A stretch of 64,000 nt of DNA from Molanna angustata (taxonomy: Eukaryota > Arthropoda > Insecta > Trichoptera > Molannidae): contig OY754967.1 in assembly GCA_963576475.1 (NCBI GenBank), positions 27,611,095 through 27,675,094 of the forward strand, given 5' to 3'. The notes under the pieces were generated by a model. It saw only the letters and a list, made by a program, of their open reading frames with translations, did no database searches and was not told where the DNA came from. The position numbers were made by a program, and so were the translations under genes. Below, one piece after another: positions 20,736-32,213 of the stretch (its first letter is position 1; every line of letters starts with the position of its first letter).

Positions 20736-20954
20736 AACACAAAATATTTATTTGTAACTAGTATATTCCTAGAAAATAAACTCTCATGACGTCCGGTTTC
20801 TAAAAAAAACTGATAAAATAAACATTTTCCTAATATTCATATAAGATATTATGAAAAATGATGTAAAAGAGTAAAATTAAATAATAATTTAACATAAACA
20901 GAGAAAATTTCACAATAATAATGTTAATATATTACCTTTAGTCAGTATATATTA

Positions 20955-21497
20955 TTATAAGGTCTTTGGTACATACCTAGTCAAAGATGTTCCATACTCA
21001 AATTTTGTATGGAAAATTTTCAGCGATTTTATAAAATGAGTTTGTTTATTTATTTTTTTATTTTATTATGAAAAGTTGATATTTCTTTAATGCCATTTTA
21101 TGAAAGTGATGAGCCTTTTTACCTATTTGAAAATAAAAATTTCAAATTTTAAGTTTCCCGAGCTTGGGGTCACTTTGAAATATTTGACAGTTAAAAAAAT
21201 TGAGAAGCACTATTCATATATCGTTCAAAATCTAATGGGATCTAAGTGAGCATTAGATATACAAATTTGCAAAATTTGAATAGAATCGAATGAGTACTTT
21301 AGTCTATAATCGATAAAGTAAAATGAACACGCCGTACATAGCACATAGCACACACACACAGATACATTGTGATGAAACTTTCAGAATACAATCTCAGCAT
21401 GATACTAGTTGATAATCTGCAAAAAAAAAAATACCCTTAAAAATTGCGAAATCATAACTCCCCACTATATCACCTTGTGTTAGTGAGGAGTAAAAAT
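20955..21497. mobile_element. AGTGAGGAGTAAAAA-family element, right part
   Basis: The right end GTGTTAGTGAGGAGTAAAAA (to 21497), the inner words GATACATTGTGATGAAACTT and GCATGATACTAGTTGATAATC, and a leftward body similar to 12340-12700 (TTTTCAGCGATTTTATAAAA..., GATATTTCTTTAATGCC) show this is a member of that family. The left terminus was not found; the start is approximate. Confidence 0.55.
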
Positions 21498-22109
21498 ATA
21501 ATGTATAGGTACCTATGTCCCTCAACATAACTTGTATTACTTTTGGTATGCCAAGAGCAAAAAGGTAAAGAAAACAAAATTAGCATGTGAATAATTCTAT
21601 ACAAGAAGGATACAAACTATAAAACTAACTTTGGGTCTCATAGAGAGGATGGGGTCTTACCAAAAAGGAACAATGGTACGCTCCAAGAATATAATTCAGA
21701 TATTTTGTATGCGAATCGTGCAGACATTTTAGATAACATTTCTAGGTAGGCATCCGATCTAAAATGTTTGTACAGGTCACTTAAATGTACAAAATACATT
21801 GCTCCATCTGAATTGCCCGTTTTGTGTATGGAGAAAAATAATTATTAATGTAGAAAAAATATATATAAAATACATTTCATTCGATTTTCTTTGTGGTTAT
21901 GGGTAACAAAACAGAGCAAACTTTGAATTCATTAAGTATTTTCATAAACTCTTAATTCTTTTGATGCCAATATTTTCAGAGTTATAGCCAAACTTCTGTT
22001 TTTTTCTGGCGTAGAGGGGAGGGGTGTGGTTTGTGCACACACGTGATCAAACCGACCAAGTAAAAAACCCAAATTTGTCTTCTGCGCACCCACGTGATTT
22101 TTTTACACC
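21498..22109. other. AT-rich stretch, nothing recognised
   Basis: No supported gene. The right part (22010-22100) is slightly GC-richer and repeats ACACACGTGATCAAA-like and CCCACGTGATTTTTTTAC words, about 60 bases apart. Confidence 0.3.
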
Positions 22110-22390
22110 CTTTTAATAAACTTCACATGTCCGTCAGTATTGGAATGTCGAAATCGATTTTAACATACATCCAGGCCATTTAGAGCTCTGAAACTTTCAG
22201 AATTTGTCTATTCCCGATGACAATGCACGTTAATTGTCCAGATAGATTCATTTGATATTATGTTAAAATTAAACAATCTTGTATTTCTTACAAACTTCAC
22301 ATGTCTGTCCGTACTGGAATATCGCAAATTAAAACTGTGTTCAGATAGATCCATTTGATAATTTAATAAAATTGGACAATAAAGTTTTTT
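22110..22390 (+). repeat. Dispersed repeat with internal ~170-bp duplication
   Basis: AAACTTCACATGTC(C/T)GTC..TA.TGGAAT occurs at about 22119 and 22290, and GATAGATTCATTTGAT-like words follow each. Related to 10545-10740. Unknown family. Confidence 0.5.
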
Positions 22391-22853
22391 TATATAAAAT
22401 AAACAATAATATTATATTTATTGCATTAAACCAAGAGTACTTTTTATGAGTTTCTTTTGACATTAATATTTCAACGCGAAGAATACACTGAAAATGGTGT
22501 TCTCATTTTTCATTTAGTTGTTAGGTATTTAGCAACAGCTAAAAAAATGATAAAGATAACAAAATCCAATAATGATTCGTTTAAAGAACTTGAGTCAATA
22601 GTTGATTTCTAATATTTCATTCAGAATATAATTTCATGAGTGGTTTAAAATTATATAGGTACGAAAATCTTCTTTTTTTTTGTTTCTTGTCGTTCACCAA
22701 CGTTTGTAGTGTTCTTCGGCATGTAACAAGTTTAATTACATTGTAGATCTATATTAGATCTTCAAATTATGTACTTTGAGGAAGTTGGATAAAATTTTCA
22801 ATGTCATGGGGTTCATATGTGATTAAAGAGTATTCACGTTTACTGGAAGCGGA
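22391..22853. other. AT-rich stretch, nothing recognised
   Basis: No supported feature. Confidence 0.3.
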
Positions 22854-23033
22854 CTATGTATATGGGCTCATTTTAAAATAAAGACCATTTGTATTATATT
22901 TAGAGCAGCCAAAAAGGACATGGTTCAAATCCTCCTTCTCTCCATCACCACAATCGCAGAAGACCGAGTCCACGATATTCAACTTGTACAGGTGATACTT
23001 AAGACAACACAGTGTCCTATTCGCATCCGGACA
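22854..23033 (-). pseudogene. Non-LTR ORF2 zinc-knuckle C-terminus
   Basis: Minus-strand frame with LYKLNIVDSVFCDCGDGEKE then DLNHVLFGCSKY: the C-x-C-...-H-...-C cluster at the end of jockey/R1/I-type ORF2 proteins. Ends with a stop near 22854. Its upstream part is cut at about 23034 by the LINE tail at 23035-23590, which appears to have inserted into it. Confidence 0.6.
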
Positions 23034-23034
23034 A

Positions 23035-23590
23035 TCTTCTTCTTCTTTGCCCTTATCCCGTCTTAGTCGGGGTTGTCTCACCTGGTGCGTAATCGCCAGG
23101 ACACTCTGTCCTGGGCCGTCGAGGTATTGATGCTATCACGGGCCTTTCCCCGCCAAATGGTTGGTATGTCAAGGCCCTTTCTAACGACGTAATTTTCTTC
23201 CCGACGCATAACATGACCATACCAACTCAGCCTTGTTTCTTTTAGTTTGTCCGCTATCGGTGTCACTTTCGAGAATAGGTGTTTCTGATTTTGTCAGTTC
23301 TTGTAAACCCGCCGGCCCATCTAAACATTTCCATTTCGGCGGTGTGGAGTTTTTGTTTGTGGGATTTCTCGGTGGTTCAGCACTCAGCTCCATACAACAT
23401 CGCCGGTTTGACAGCTATCTTATATACCCTTCTCTTTGTTCTCACTGGCATTTTACTGTCACAGAGTACCCCATAAATATTCCTCCACTTCATCCATGCC
23501 ACATTTACCCTGTGTGATACATCATTGTCCACGTTGGTATCATTTGTGAGCATCGATCCAAGGTCTTTCGAACTCGCATAGAACATGCAC
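23035..23590 (-). pseudogene. LINE ORF2 C-terminal fragment with GAA tail
   Basis: On the minus strand, broken frames read AWMKWRNIYGVLCDSKMPVR, AVKPAMLYGAECW, then RLSWYGHVMRREENYVVRK and a final segment, ending in a GAAGAAGAAG tail at 23035-23045. Same LINE group as 5576-5936, here reaching further 5'. Frame changes near 23380 and 23260 show decay. AGATTGTC occurs beside the tail and again near 23626, a possible short target-site duplication. Confidence 0.7.
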
Positions 23591-23686
23591 TGAATAACTG
23601 TATATTGAGGATAATATAGGTATGTATGACAATCTACATATTAATTTATTATCTAAGTATTGTATTAGAATTTGTTTCAATTTTAA

Positions 23687-23875
23687 GGGAACTCGCAGAC
23701 TACAGACTTTTTAATCGGCCTAGAATTTCGTCCGACTCTTAATCTGCACGAAGGTGTTTGTATTATGATGATTCCGTGTCGGCCGATCTGACATAGGACG
23801 TAGATATAAACTAGCAAGCAGCCAAACCCGACCAAACCATCGGCCGATTAAAAAGTCTGTAATTTGCGAGTGCCC
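23687..23875. mobile_element. 189-bp PIF/Harbinger-type MITE
   Basis: Inverted ends of about 34 bp: GGGAACTCGCAGACTACAGA...AATCGGCC on the left and GGCCGATT...TTTGCGAGTGCCC on the right, with a TAA on each side (23684-23686, 23876-23878). A 3-bp TAA duplication with G-rich ends is the PIF/Harbinger pattern. The middle shows no coding. Confidence 0.85.
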
Positions 23876-24454
23876 TAAAGTCGTAAATATTTGTATAAGT
23901 CGTGTTTTTCATTTAATTGAAATATTTTTTTACGGTTCTGTTCTTTATAGTTAAGATGCGTAAAAAAGTTATGTTTTTTGTATTTCATATGAAGGTACTT
24001 GAGTATAAAACAATAAAAACATTTATGCTCCAGCGCAACATTTAATATCATGTAATATAATATTAGCAGAAATTTGAATAAGACCCGGGCCTACTTTAGT
24101 TGATCAAAAGGGATCTTCCGTAGTCGACCCTTGTATTTTGGAGGGAAATAATGTCTTAGTACTCTGACCCTTCTCTTATTAACAGAGAAATGTGTAAATA
24201 ACATTAAAACCCGGTTTCCTTTGTTTCATTTTCACATACGCTTTCACCCACAAAACTACTTTTTAATGGAACAATAAATTGTTGGTGAATTTTCCGAGGA
24301 ATACATTCTCGATTGTCGGTCTTTTCCGAAGAAAACCGTTTCTTAAGGACCTATTGGTGAATTATGTTTTCCGCCCCATAGAGAAATATAACCATTCGTA
24401 TAAAAAAAACTTTATTTTTTTCATGAAACATTCTTTTACGCCGATTTTTGTTTC
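23876..24454. other. AT-rich stretch, nothing recognised
   Basis: No supported feature; small open frames have no motif. Confidence 0.3.
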
Positions 24455-24925
24455 ATTTTAATAGTTTTTGTCAATTTAAACTAGCATTAAAGTTACTTTC
24501 GCTAAGTTGTGTCTATACCACAATTTCAACAAAAAACATATATGGAGTTAATAGTTTTTGCCAACATAAACTAGCATTAAAGCTACTTTCGTTGAGTGGT
24601 GTCTTGTCCACAATTTCAACAAAAAACATACATTAAAGCTACTTTCGCTAAGTTGTGTCTATACCATAATTTCAACAAAAAACATATATGGAGTTAATAG
24701 TTTTTGCCAACTTAAACTAGCATTAAAGCTACTTTCGTTGAATGGTGTCTTGTCCACAATTTCAACATAAAACATACATTAAAGCTACTTTCGCTAAGTT
24801 GTGTCTATACCACAATTTTTAACAAAAAAAACATATATGGAGTTAATAGTTTTTGCCAACTTAAACTAGCATTAAAGCTACTTTCGTTGAGTGGTGTCTT
24901 GTCCACAATTTCAACATAAAATAAA
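24455..24925 (+). repeat. Minisatellite, ~147-bp units made of two half-units
   Basis: TATGGAGTTAATAGTTTTTG starts at 24541, 24687 and 24836 (periods 146 and 149). Within each unit two half-units share CATTAAAGCTACTTTCG.T.AG and C.ACAATTTCAACA: one has CGCTAAGTTGTGTC, the other CGTTGAGTGGTGTC. The array therefore has a two-level structure. Open frames across it merely repeat with it. Confidence 0.9.
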
Positions 24926-25469
24926 TATAAATATAAACATAAACAGTGAACAGTTTTAAGAAGGCTATTTGAGTTAATTTAAATTTCGGTAAGTAAACGA
25001 CAATCAACATATTATATTTTCTTAAAAAATATCTTCCATTTTAATAATCGAAATGAGATTTTGAATTTATTATACTTTAAAGGATTTCGAAGAAAATATT
25101 TCCAAAATATGGGATCTTTATTATCAACCACGTATTACTAAGGAATAAGTGAAGGTGCCTAATAAATTAGGAGGGAAATATCCAGATATTTTTGGAGTTT
25201 TTATACATTAGTACCTACTTTAGTTTGATATAATATTTTGAAGAGGTGGGTTCAATTTTTATAACAAAACCGAAATGGTTCGCTTCGAAGGTATTTTTCA
25301 ACTCCATAGAGACAAAAATACAATTCTAAATAATATCTGTGGAAATATAAACTAAACAATTGGTCAGTATGTAATATGCAATAAATCATTGGCGTATCCG
25401 ATCGTTAATATAAAGAAAGTGCAACTAATTTCATCTCAAAAACACTTTTTTTTTTTCTTTTATAAAAAA
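24926..25469. other. AT-rich stretch, nothing recognised
   Basis: No supported feature. Confidence 0.3.
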
Positions 25470-25562
25470 ATGAATATGTCCTTGTTAAACAAATACATAT
25501 ACATCTTCCTACGTTCCCTAAAATAAGCAAATAAATGCTTGTAATAAATGCATTTATCGTAT
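25470..25562 (-). repeat. SINE S2 fragment, inverted
   Basis: Minus-strand copy of the S2 tail: ATATGTCCTTGTTAAACAAA, CATATACATCTTCCTACGTT and AATAAATGCTTGT on the plus strand are the complement of the S2 body. The tRNA-like head is missing. Confidence 0.6.
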
Positions 25563-25927
25563 TACATATGTAGGTACAAAAAAAATTGTCGATAGTAACA
25601 AAATTTCATGTTAAAAATAACCGAACTATAGTAACTGTAAAACATTTGGTTTTGTGCAACTAAATGTTTTGTGCACAGAGCCAAACCATTCAGTCATAAA
25701 TTGATAAACCTTAATTACTGATAACAAAGGTTTGCCTAAAACACAGGTAGCCAGTTCAGTGTAATAATATTTTTTCAGTGTACTTTTGTTCTTTTGGAAC
25801 AATATTGCTGGGTTTGCACAAAAAATATTGATATATAACCAAAAATTCAATAACTTTATTAGGAAGATTCAGTTTTTAATACCCATATAGATTTATAAAC
25901 CAGTTCTTCGGATATGAACTAGTATTC

Positions 25928-25976
25928 CATCTGTCGATTTGTTCAGGAGAACTTTGTTCTCCTGAATAAATCGACA
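25928..25976 (+). repeat. Isolated HLN 5'-end palindrome
   Basis: CCATCTGTCGATTTGTTCAG, GAGAACTTTGTTCTC, CTGAATAAATCGACA: the inverted repeat from the start of HLN elements, here nearly perfect, without the rest of the element. It abuts the left edge of the segment repeated at 45658. Confidence 0.75.
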
Positions 25977-26953
25977 TTTTTTCCGATATTATTATAGTTG
26001 TTCCGTTATTCGGAGCGGAGACGAATCCAACAAATAAGAGATTATTCCATTGCAATTGGTTCAGCCGTTCTTGAGTTTTAAATGGCGTAACTAACACGAC
26101 AGTATTTTATATAGATTGAACACTAAAAAAGCTTTGTAATGTGTGTGCTCATTTTTTTAATACCTTAAAAAAATGATAAAATACTAGTGTAATAAATCAT
26201 ACAACGTTTCTAAAATTTACGTTAGTAATGATGACACATTTTTGAAAGGTTGAGAATGGCTCAAACTAAATAGCGAAAGGATCGATCATTAATCTTTTCA
26301 GTTAAAGGTATTCTACGGAAAGGGAAAATGAAATAAAATCCTCTATTTGAAATTTCCAATGAAAAGATCGTCGGATGTATATATTATGTAGGTAGGTACA
26401 ACGAATCGATGGTTTCTTTTTGAATCTAAAGAAATTAATATATATTCATTTGCTTGTTTGTCAATGTACATTTATATACACACAAATCATCACATGTGTT
26501 TGTGATGAACATGATGGGATGGAACAAGGTAATCAAATTAATTTTCTTTTTCTTATAATGTTAACTATTTTTTTTCATAACAAATTTTACATATCATTAG
26601 AGACGAATTTGGAATGTTATAGGATAACCGGGAATTCAAGGCACTTAAAAGGACTTCGATCTGTCAACGGCTGGTTTATGTGATCACTATGCGCTTGTGC
26701 AACGTTTACCAATTACCTATCAATCCAATTTTTGAATGTTTTAACTGTATATTTTAATCATGAAAATCTGTTCGATAGAAAATAAGCTGATAAACGCCAT
26801 CGCCATCTATGAAGTGAAGAATAATCTTTTGAGAAATTGGTTTGTAAACAATGAAAGCAAAAGTCCTTATACATGAAGTGACAATGAATTATAAGTTTTT
26901 TCCAACTGTCGATTCGTTCATGAGAATTCGATTCTCTGAATGAATCGACATTA
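25976..26953 (+). repeat. ~1-kb segment duplicated at 45658-46600
   Basis: Starts TTTTTTCCGATATTATTATA. By eye it is about 98% identical to 45658-46600, differing by a ~36-bp indel near 26138-26175 and scattered bases. The segment contains GGTTCAGCCGTTCTTGAG with ACACGACAGT.TTTTATATAG, a transposon-end-like word; the conserved core near 26600-26720 (listed separately); and a partial HLN 5' end at 26905-26951. Both copies run directly into an HLN element. Open frames inside are shadows. Confidence 0.8.
26600..26725 (+). repeat. Conserved ~120-bp dispersed core
   Basis: Order of words AGAGACGAATTTGGAATGTT, AATTCAAGGCAC, GACTTCGATCTGTCAACGGC, TGTGATCACTATGCGCTTGT, GCAACGTTTACC. Also at 46246-46370, 31445-31560 and, inverted, 51652-51765. 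Unknown family. Confidence 0.6.
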
Positions 26954-27933
26954 TCCAACTGTCGATTTGTTCAGGAGAACTTTGTTCTCTTAACATATCG
27001 ACAATGTTTCAAGCCAGGATACGCGAGAATTGTATGCATAGTACTTTATTCATGGCTTTTCCAACTTTGAAGTCAAAAAACACCAATTTAGAGGCTTCGC
27101 AGCATTTGTGTTCCATATACAGATTTACTCAGAATTCGGAGTAGAACATTTCGTGTGTCTGTGTGTGTGTGTCCCTTATAACTTTTGATCGGCTTAATTT
27201 ATGGAGCCCAAAATTTCAGGATATATAAATAATTATAGGTCTACAAAACGTTTATACTCAGAATTTTGAATTTTTGTTTCAGTCAGGGGTTATCAAGTTT
27301 TGAATTTTTACTCTATTTTTCCATATATCTCAGAAACCATAAAAGCTAAAACGCTGAAAATTGGTTTAAACATAGACAAATATAAAATCTCAAATTGGTT
27401 TTATGAAAAAAATTCCAGGGTTTCTCAAACATTTTTTATTCAGAAAAATATTTTTTTTATGATAAATTTATGAGTTTAACTGTCTATATTTCCAATTTTT
27501 TTAAAAATATCGAAAAAAGACGAAACACCCCAACTAGATATTTAATTTTCTATAAAAAATATCAACATTGTAGTAGCACATCTCAATTTTTTTTAACAAT
27601 TTTTTTAAAAATTGAATTTAGTGACGACATCGCTTCATACAATCTGTATGGCAGTCGTCTATACACAATATCTAAGAATACTTAATAGTTTGATACTTCA
27701 TCTCCAAACATACATACATACCATCATGCTATTTTCATATTCTGGGTAGGAAAAAAGGACCTATCTCCATACTAACCTATCTTGACATACATACCTACAT
27801 GTGTTGTATAGAAAACAAAATATCTTAAAATATTCAATAATTTATATTTATGGGTTTATAGTTTGGTACATATTCTTCAACTATACATACTATCGCTATC
27901 GAAAGTTGGATCTCATGTGTTACATGCAACTAG
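26954..27933 (+). mobile_element. HLN copy C
   Basis: Plus-strand copy: TCCAACTGTCGATTTGTTCA with the 5' palindrome, a short TG microsatellite (27154-27173), the AT-rich body, a mutated inner repeat (ATCGAAAGTTGG), hairpin CATGTGTTACATG at 27914-27926 and CAACTAG at 27933. The next base is T. The small plus-strand frames at 27470-28072 are not coding. Confidence 0.65.
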
Positions 27934-28564
27934 TGTAACAAAATATGATGTACAATCTAAGTACACTCAAGACTGTGTTTGTCCCTTAAATAAATATACT
28001 AATCAACTTTGCTCTTTAAGAAACATATTTCATTGTTATAATTATAACCTTAGTTGTTTCATCATGCATTAAACCATTCTGAATTTATGAATTTAGCATA
28101 TTAATTTACTTAGGATTATGTGCCGCTACAGAATTTAAATTCACAATATAAATTATACCATACGAATTTTCAATGTTGACTCGAAACGTATGAACATATT
28201 TCTCACAAAATTATGAAGGAAATCGGATCATATTATTTACACTTGATTTCATATTATGCAGAGCAAATTCACAAGTTATGCAAAGATAACAAAATCCGTC
28301 GAGTGAATTAACAATTGCTTCATAAGGATGTTCTTACTACATCATAATATATATTTATAATTTCCAACTATAATAGGTTGTAGATTACGAGTATGCATAA
28401 AATCGTATGGTTAATTGCTAAATATGTCAATTAATCCTTTTCATACGAAACAAATATGTCACAGTTTTATTTAAAAAAATTGTCTTCTATTGTTAATTAA
28501 TTGGGGTTGCAAATTACGTTTTTTTTGTTTTGATAAAAAGAAGAATGATTTCTATAAAAAAATA
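27934..28564. other. AT-rich stretch, nothing recognised
   Basis: No supported feature. Confidence 0.3.
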
Positions 28565-28568
28565 CATA

Positions 28569-28735
28569 AGTCGATGATAGAGTAGATAGTGTTCTAGACT
28601 AGTAATCTAAAGGACCCCAGAATCGAAACCTGTTTGTATCTACTTCGTTCGCGTGTTTTGCTAATTTTATGCCCTTTGCTAATTTTAGAGAATATAGATA
28701 CGAGGATGGAAGATATACCTATGTCTAATATACAT
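28569..28735 (+). repeat. SINE S2, diverged copy with a complete head
   Basis: AAGTCGATGATAGAGTAGAT (A-box region), then GACTAGTAATCTAAAGGACC (anticodon-arm region) and CAGAATCGAAACC (decayed B box), followed by the S2 body words CTTCGTTCGCG, TTTATGCCC and GGAAGATATACCTATG. It is the only copy here that keeps an anticodon-arm-sized spacer between the boxes, supporting a tRNA origin. Confidence 0.5.
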
Positions 28736-28798
28736 ATTATGCACTTATTAATTAGCGATCTCATTCTTAAATAAACATTACGCAATTTTTATCTGAAC

Positions 28799-28960
28799 AG
28801 CCCCCCTAGACAACGTGTCATTAAGATCAAGAAAAGAAAAGATAACTCAATGTATGGAAGTGACAGTTGTCACGTGACAGCCAACTGTCAGTTCACCACA
28901 TTGAGTTGTCTTTCCTTGTTTCTTTTCTTGAGTTAAATGACACGTTGTCTAGGGTGGCAG
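28799..28960. mobile_element. 162-bp fold-back MITE
   Basis: Almost entirely an inverted repeat: left arm CCCTAGACAACGTGTCATT, CAAGAAAAGAAA, AACTCAATG; right arm CATTGAGTT, TTTCTTTTCTTG, AATGACACGTTGTCTAGGG. The centre holds GACAGTTGTCACGTGACAG, itself palindromic around CACGTG. Target-site duplication not clear. Family unknown. Confidence 0.8.
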
Positions 28961-29655
28961 GTACATATTGTTTTGATTAGTTTCCTTGACATATTATAAG
29001 TAAATAAAAAAATAATAATATATGTATCTTTGTTCACTCTCATGTATGTTTGTCCACTCATAAACAAAGAATAATAAAATAAACAAAGATATTTATTTAT
29101 TTTTATAAAAAAATAATAATAAATAACATGTCATAATTTTAATATTATTAAATTGAATTTCCACAACGATATCTAATAAAAAATAATACGAAAAATTCAG
29201 ATTATACCTAAAAATTACTATTCATTTGGTACATTAAGTTTAAATCGTATCTACATAATAATGGTTTTGAAAATAGAGTAATGACGAGTATTCCATGAAT
29301 CTTTCCATGTTATAAAAGAGCTTATTGGTATGGGTTATTTGAGTAACCTTTGAAATGAGTGGGTCCGAATGGACATTAGGAGACCGTGAATGTCAGATGG
29401 ATGATAAATGTATATATTTGTGAAAGATCATTCGCAAAATTCCTTGTACGACATAATGGTTATTGCCTCCCATAAAAAACAATATTTTTGTTAGAGCACA
29501 TACACTCCTCACTGAAAGGACCGACATAAACATTACATTGTTGACGATGGTAAAATTAACGGGGAGTCGATGGACAATTATCAGAATTAAAAAAAAACAA
29601 TATCGATTCACAAATGGAAGATTTTAAGTAGAGGAATTATTAAAAAGATGTATAT
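28961..29655. other. AT-rich stretch, nothing recognised
   Basis: No supported feature. Confidence 0.3.
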
Positions 29656-29659
29656 ACCT

Positions 29660-30030
29660 ACATACTTACTTACTGACCGAGTCCGAGCACTTCACCACTA
29701 GGCCATCCTACTCCAGAATACAGCAGCCGCAACGGCATTGTCATTAACCATATTCAAGTCTTCTGCGTCGCACCTCACTGGCATATCTTGACAGATGAGG
29801 AGGAGTTCGTCAGTTTGTATCACGCCGCAATTGCAGGAAACATCCTCTTCTACCCTTATACCCCACCGTAGCATGTTCTCTTTGCATCTGGTGAGACCGA
29901 CACGTAATCGATAAAGTGTCTTCCATGTCAGGTAGGGTAGTTGGTGTCCAGGTCCCAAAATTTCCGACAGGTCAACCTGATCTCCACCGTATTGAGCTTG
30001 CCAAAGATCTTTCCTTGCCCTATCTGGTAA
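29660..30030 (-). pseudogene. AAGT-tailed non-LTR retrotransposon C-terminus, copy 2
   Basis: Minus-strand frame from about 30030 to the stop near 29698: RARKDLWQAQYGG, LTWKTLYRLRVGLTRCKENM, LRWGIRVEEDVSCNCGVIQT, then ELLLICQD. It aligns by eye along its length with the copy at 9670-9996, including the C-x-C-G...C knuckle (the His is replaced here: the H of ESHLLIC is an L). Followed by GTCAGTAAGTAAGT (minus strand) at about 29664-29677, the same tail. Upstream frame is lost, so the copy is 5'-truncated. Confidence 0.7.
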
Positions 30031-31124
30031 AATATATATGACACATTAAGATTGCAGCAAACACAAAGTAAATTAGGTACATTTTTGTCTAATAATTTAC
30101 GTTTAATCTGTATGTTTTATTTCACGAGGAAAGTTTAATACTACATCGTATTAAACGAATCTCGAAATTAAGATAAGGGGAAATACAAAAGATATATTCG
30201 TTGGACAGATCTAACCAAGATCCCCATGTAGCTTCAGCCAAGAAAATTGTGAAGGAAAAAAAACTAAAATTGGATTAAGTGTACAAATAAAAGGATGAAT
30301 TGAGTATGAAGAATAATAGCTCTCACTTGATCCATTACGTTCCTTAGCTTAGTATCAAAATCTTGTTTTTACAAAAACACAAGCACTTTGGATGAGCCCA
30401 TTCAAGTAAGAGTGATGTGCTCTGGTAAGGATTTATATTCATTGTTCCTTTAATTCTCCAAGGAACGTACACTTTTGCTCCTTTTTCCTACCCCGAGTTA
30501 AGGTATATCGTTATGGAAACGTAAACTTCCAGAAATTACGAGGAACGAAAATTTTCACTTCACAACACACATCATTAATTCATAGAGTTATGGGTACAGA
30601 AATTTCCAAGCAAACTTTCTATTTAAATTATACTCTTTTCTCTTCAGCATTAAACGGTTATATTATACGTAAGTTATACTCTTCTGTATTTTAACTTCGA
30701 CATTTTAACTGGGTTAAACTTTATTTCAAACTTATAATATTATTGTCAATATTGAAACTTTCAAAGAAACTGACATACGACACATATAAATATATTTTTC
30801 TCAATATTTTACAGTAAAAGTATAAATATTATTACATATAGGTACATATTATAAATTGTACAAGTTATTTTTTTCTGATCATAGAATATATTCACAAAAA
30901 AACTTTTAATAGGAATGTCGTGATGCTTACAATTTTATAAGTATTATAGAATATAATATATCAATGACAGTTTCAAAAGTATGTAAAGTTTAACTAGACT
31001 TTTTTTTCGAGAATAATGTCATTAAAACATCATTAAATAAAATATACTATCGATGACACATGTAGATGATACATCTTCATTTGTTTTCAAAGAAATGTAC
31101 ACATACATCCTCATACATTGAAAA
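30031..31124. other. AT-rich stretch, nothing recognised
   Basis: No coding frame, tandem repeat or terminus supported. Confidence 0.3.
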
Positions 31125-31345
31125 CTAAAAAATAATTCCTTGCACCCTGCGCAAGTGGCGAGTTTATTGCCATATGGCAATTTATTCCAACTGTGTTGCA
31201 GTGTTACATTCCATAAAAAGGATAAATGCTTGTGCTGTAGGCAAATACAATCGGTCGAGACAACTAGGGTGGGGTTCGAGCTCTCATCATTGGATTTCAA
31301 ATCCAGTGTGATGCTCGCTCTGCCACCAACCTATATCTAGACGAA
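31125..31345 (-). repeat. SINE S1 relative
   Basis: TTCCTTGCACCCTGCGCAAG, TGGCGAGTTTATTGCC and CATATGGCAATTTATTCCAA are the S1 tail in inverted orientation, as at 33626 and 53478. Rightward, GGGGTTCGAGCTCTCATC and a GGATTTCAAATCC hairpin look like a tRNA-type head, on the minus strand, different from the other copies. Confidence 0.5.
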
Positions 31346-31444
31346 AAATGGTAGTGCAATATGATGTAAAAGTTAAAAGTTTATTCATCGTGTGGCGAGA
31401 AGAGTCTTATAATGCACAACAAATATTTTTTGATAAATTTAATA

Positions 31445-31560
31445 TCTCAATAGGGACGAAGTTAGAATACTGGCACTGGTATCTACAGGGCTTACGACCT
31501 ATCATCAGCTGGCTTACGTGATCACTTTAAGCGCTTGCGCAACGTTCACAATTGTGCATT
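31445..31560 (+). repeat. Conserved dispersed core, second locus
   Basis: ATCTCAATAGGGACGAAGTT, GGGCTTACGACCTATCATC, AGCTGGCTTACGTGATCACT, GCGCTTGCGCAACGTTCACA match in order the cores at 26600, 46246 and (inverted) 51652, though flanks differ. Confidence 0.6.
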
Positions 31561-32213
31561 TTTATTGACTTCCCCAATCATTTTGAAAACTCTATAGATT
31601 TACCTATGTTGAATGGAAAATTCACACTAGGTACTTGAAAATAAAAAAAATAAAAAAAGTACAATTTTCAAAAAGTATTATTACTCCCGACTGGGAAAAA
31701 AATCGATCTACAAAAATAAAATGTGGATTTCCAAAAACACAAAAGTTTATATGTTTTTATTCATTTCAATGTATTGTTTATTAATATTGTAATATATTAT
31801 GTAATTTCACCTCAAGGACATAAATAAACCACAGCCATAATGGGAAAGTCCAATTGTTGAGAATATTGAACAATATAAAATTAATACAACTGATAAGAGA
31901 GCTCCCTGTTGATAATAATTGTTAACATAACGATCTTTCAGTATAATGAAAATTGCTTTGCTAGTTAATTAAAGCGGTATCCTAGACTATGTCAATACAT
32001 AACTATAGGTGATACTGAATCCAGATATCTCCCAGCTCATTTGATTATATTAGGTACATCCACTGACGCACCTTCCAATATTGCTGTAATTAAACGAAAA
32101 CCGGCAACAGGCAATTGAAATTTTGCTCCGAGATAATTACTTTTGCTATTCAGCAACTTTCACAATACTTTAATACTTGATAAACAACACTGTAAAAATA
32201 TATTATAAATAAA
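31561..32213. other. AT-rich stretch, nothing recognised
   Basis: No supported feature. Confidence 0.3.
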
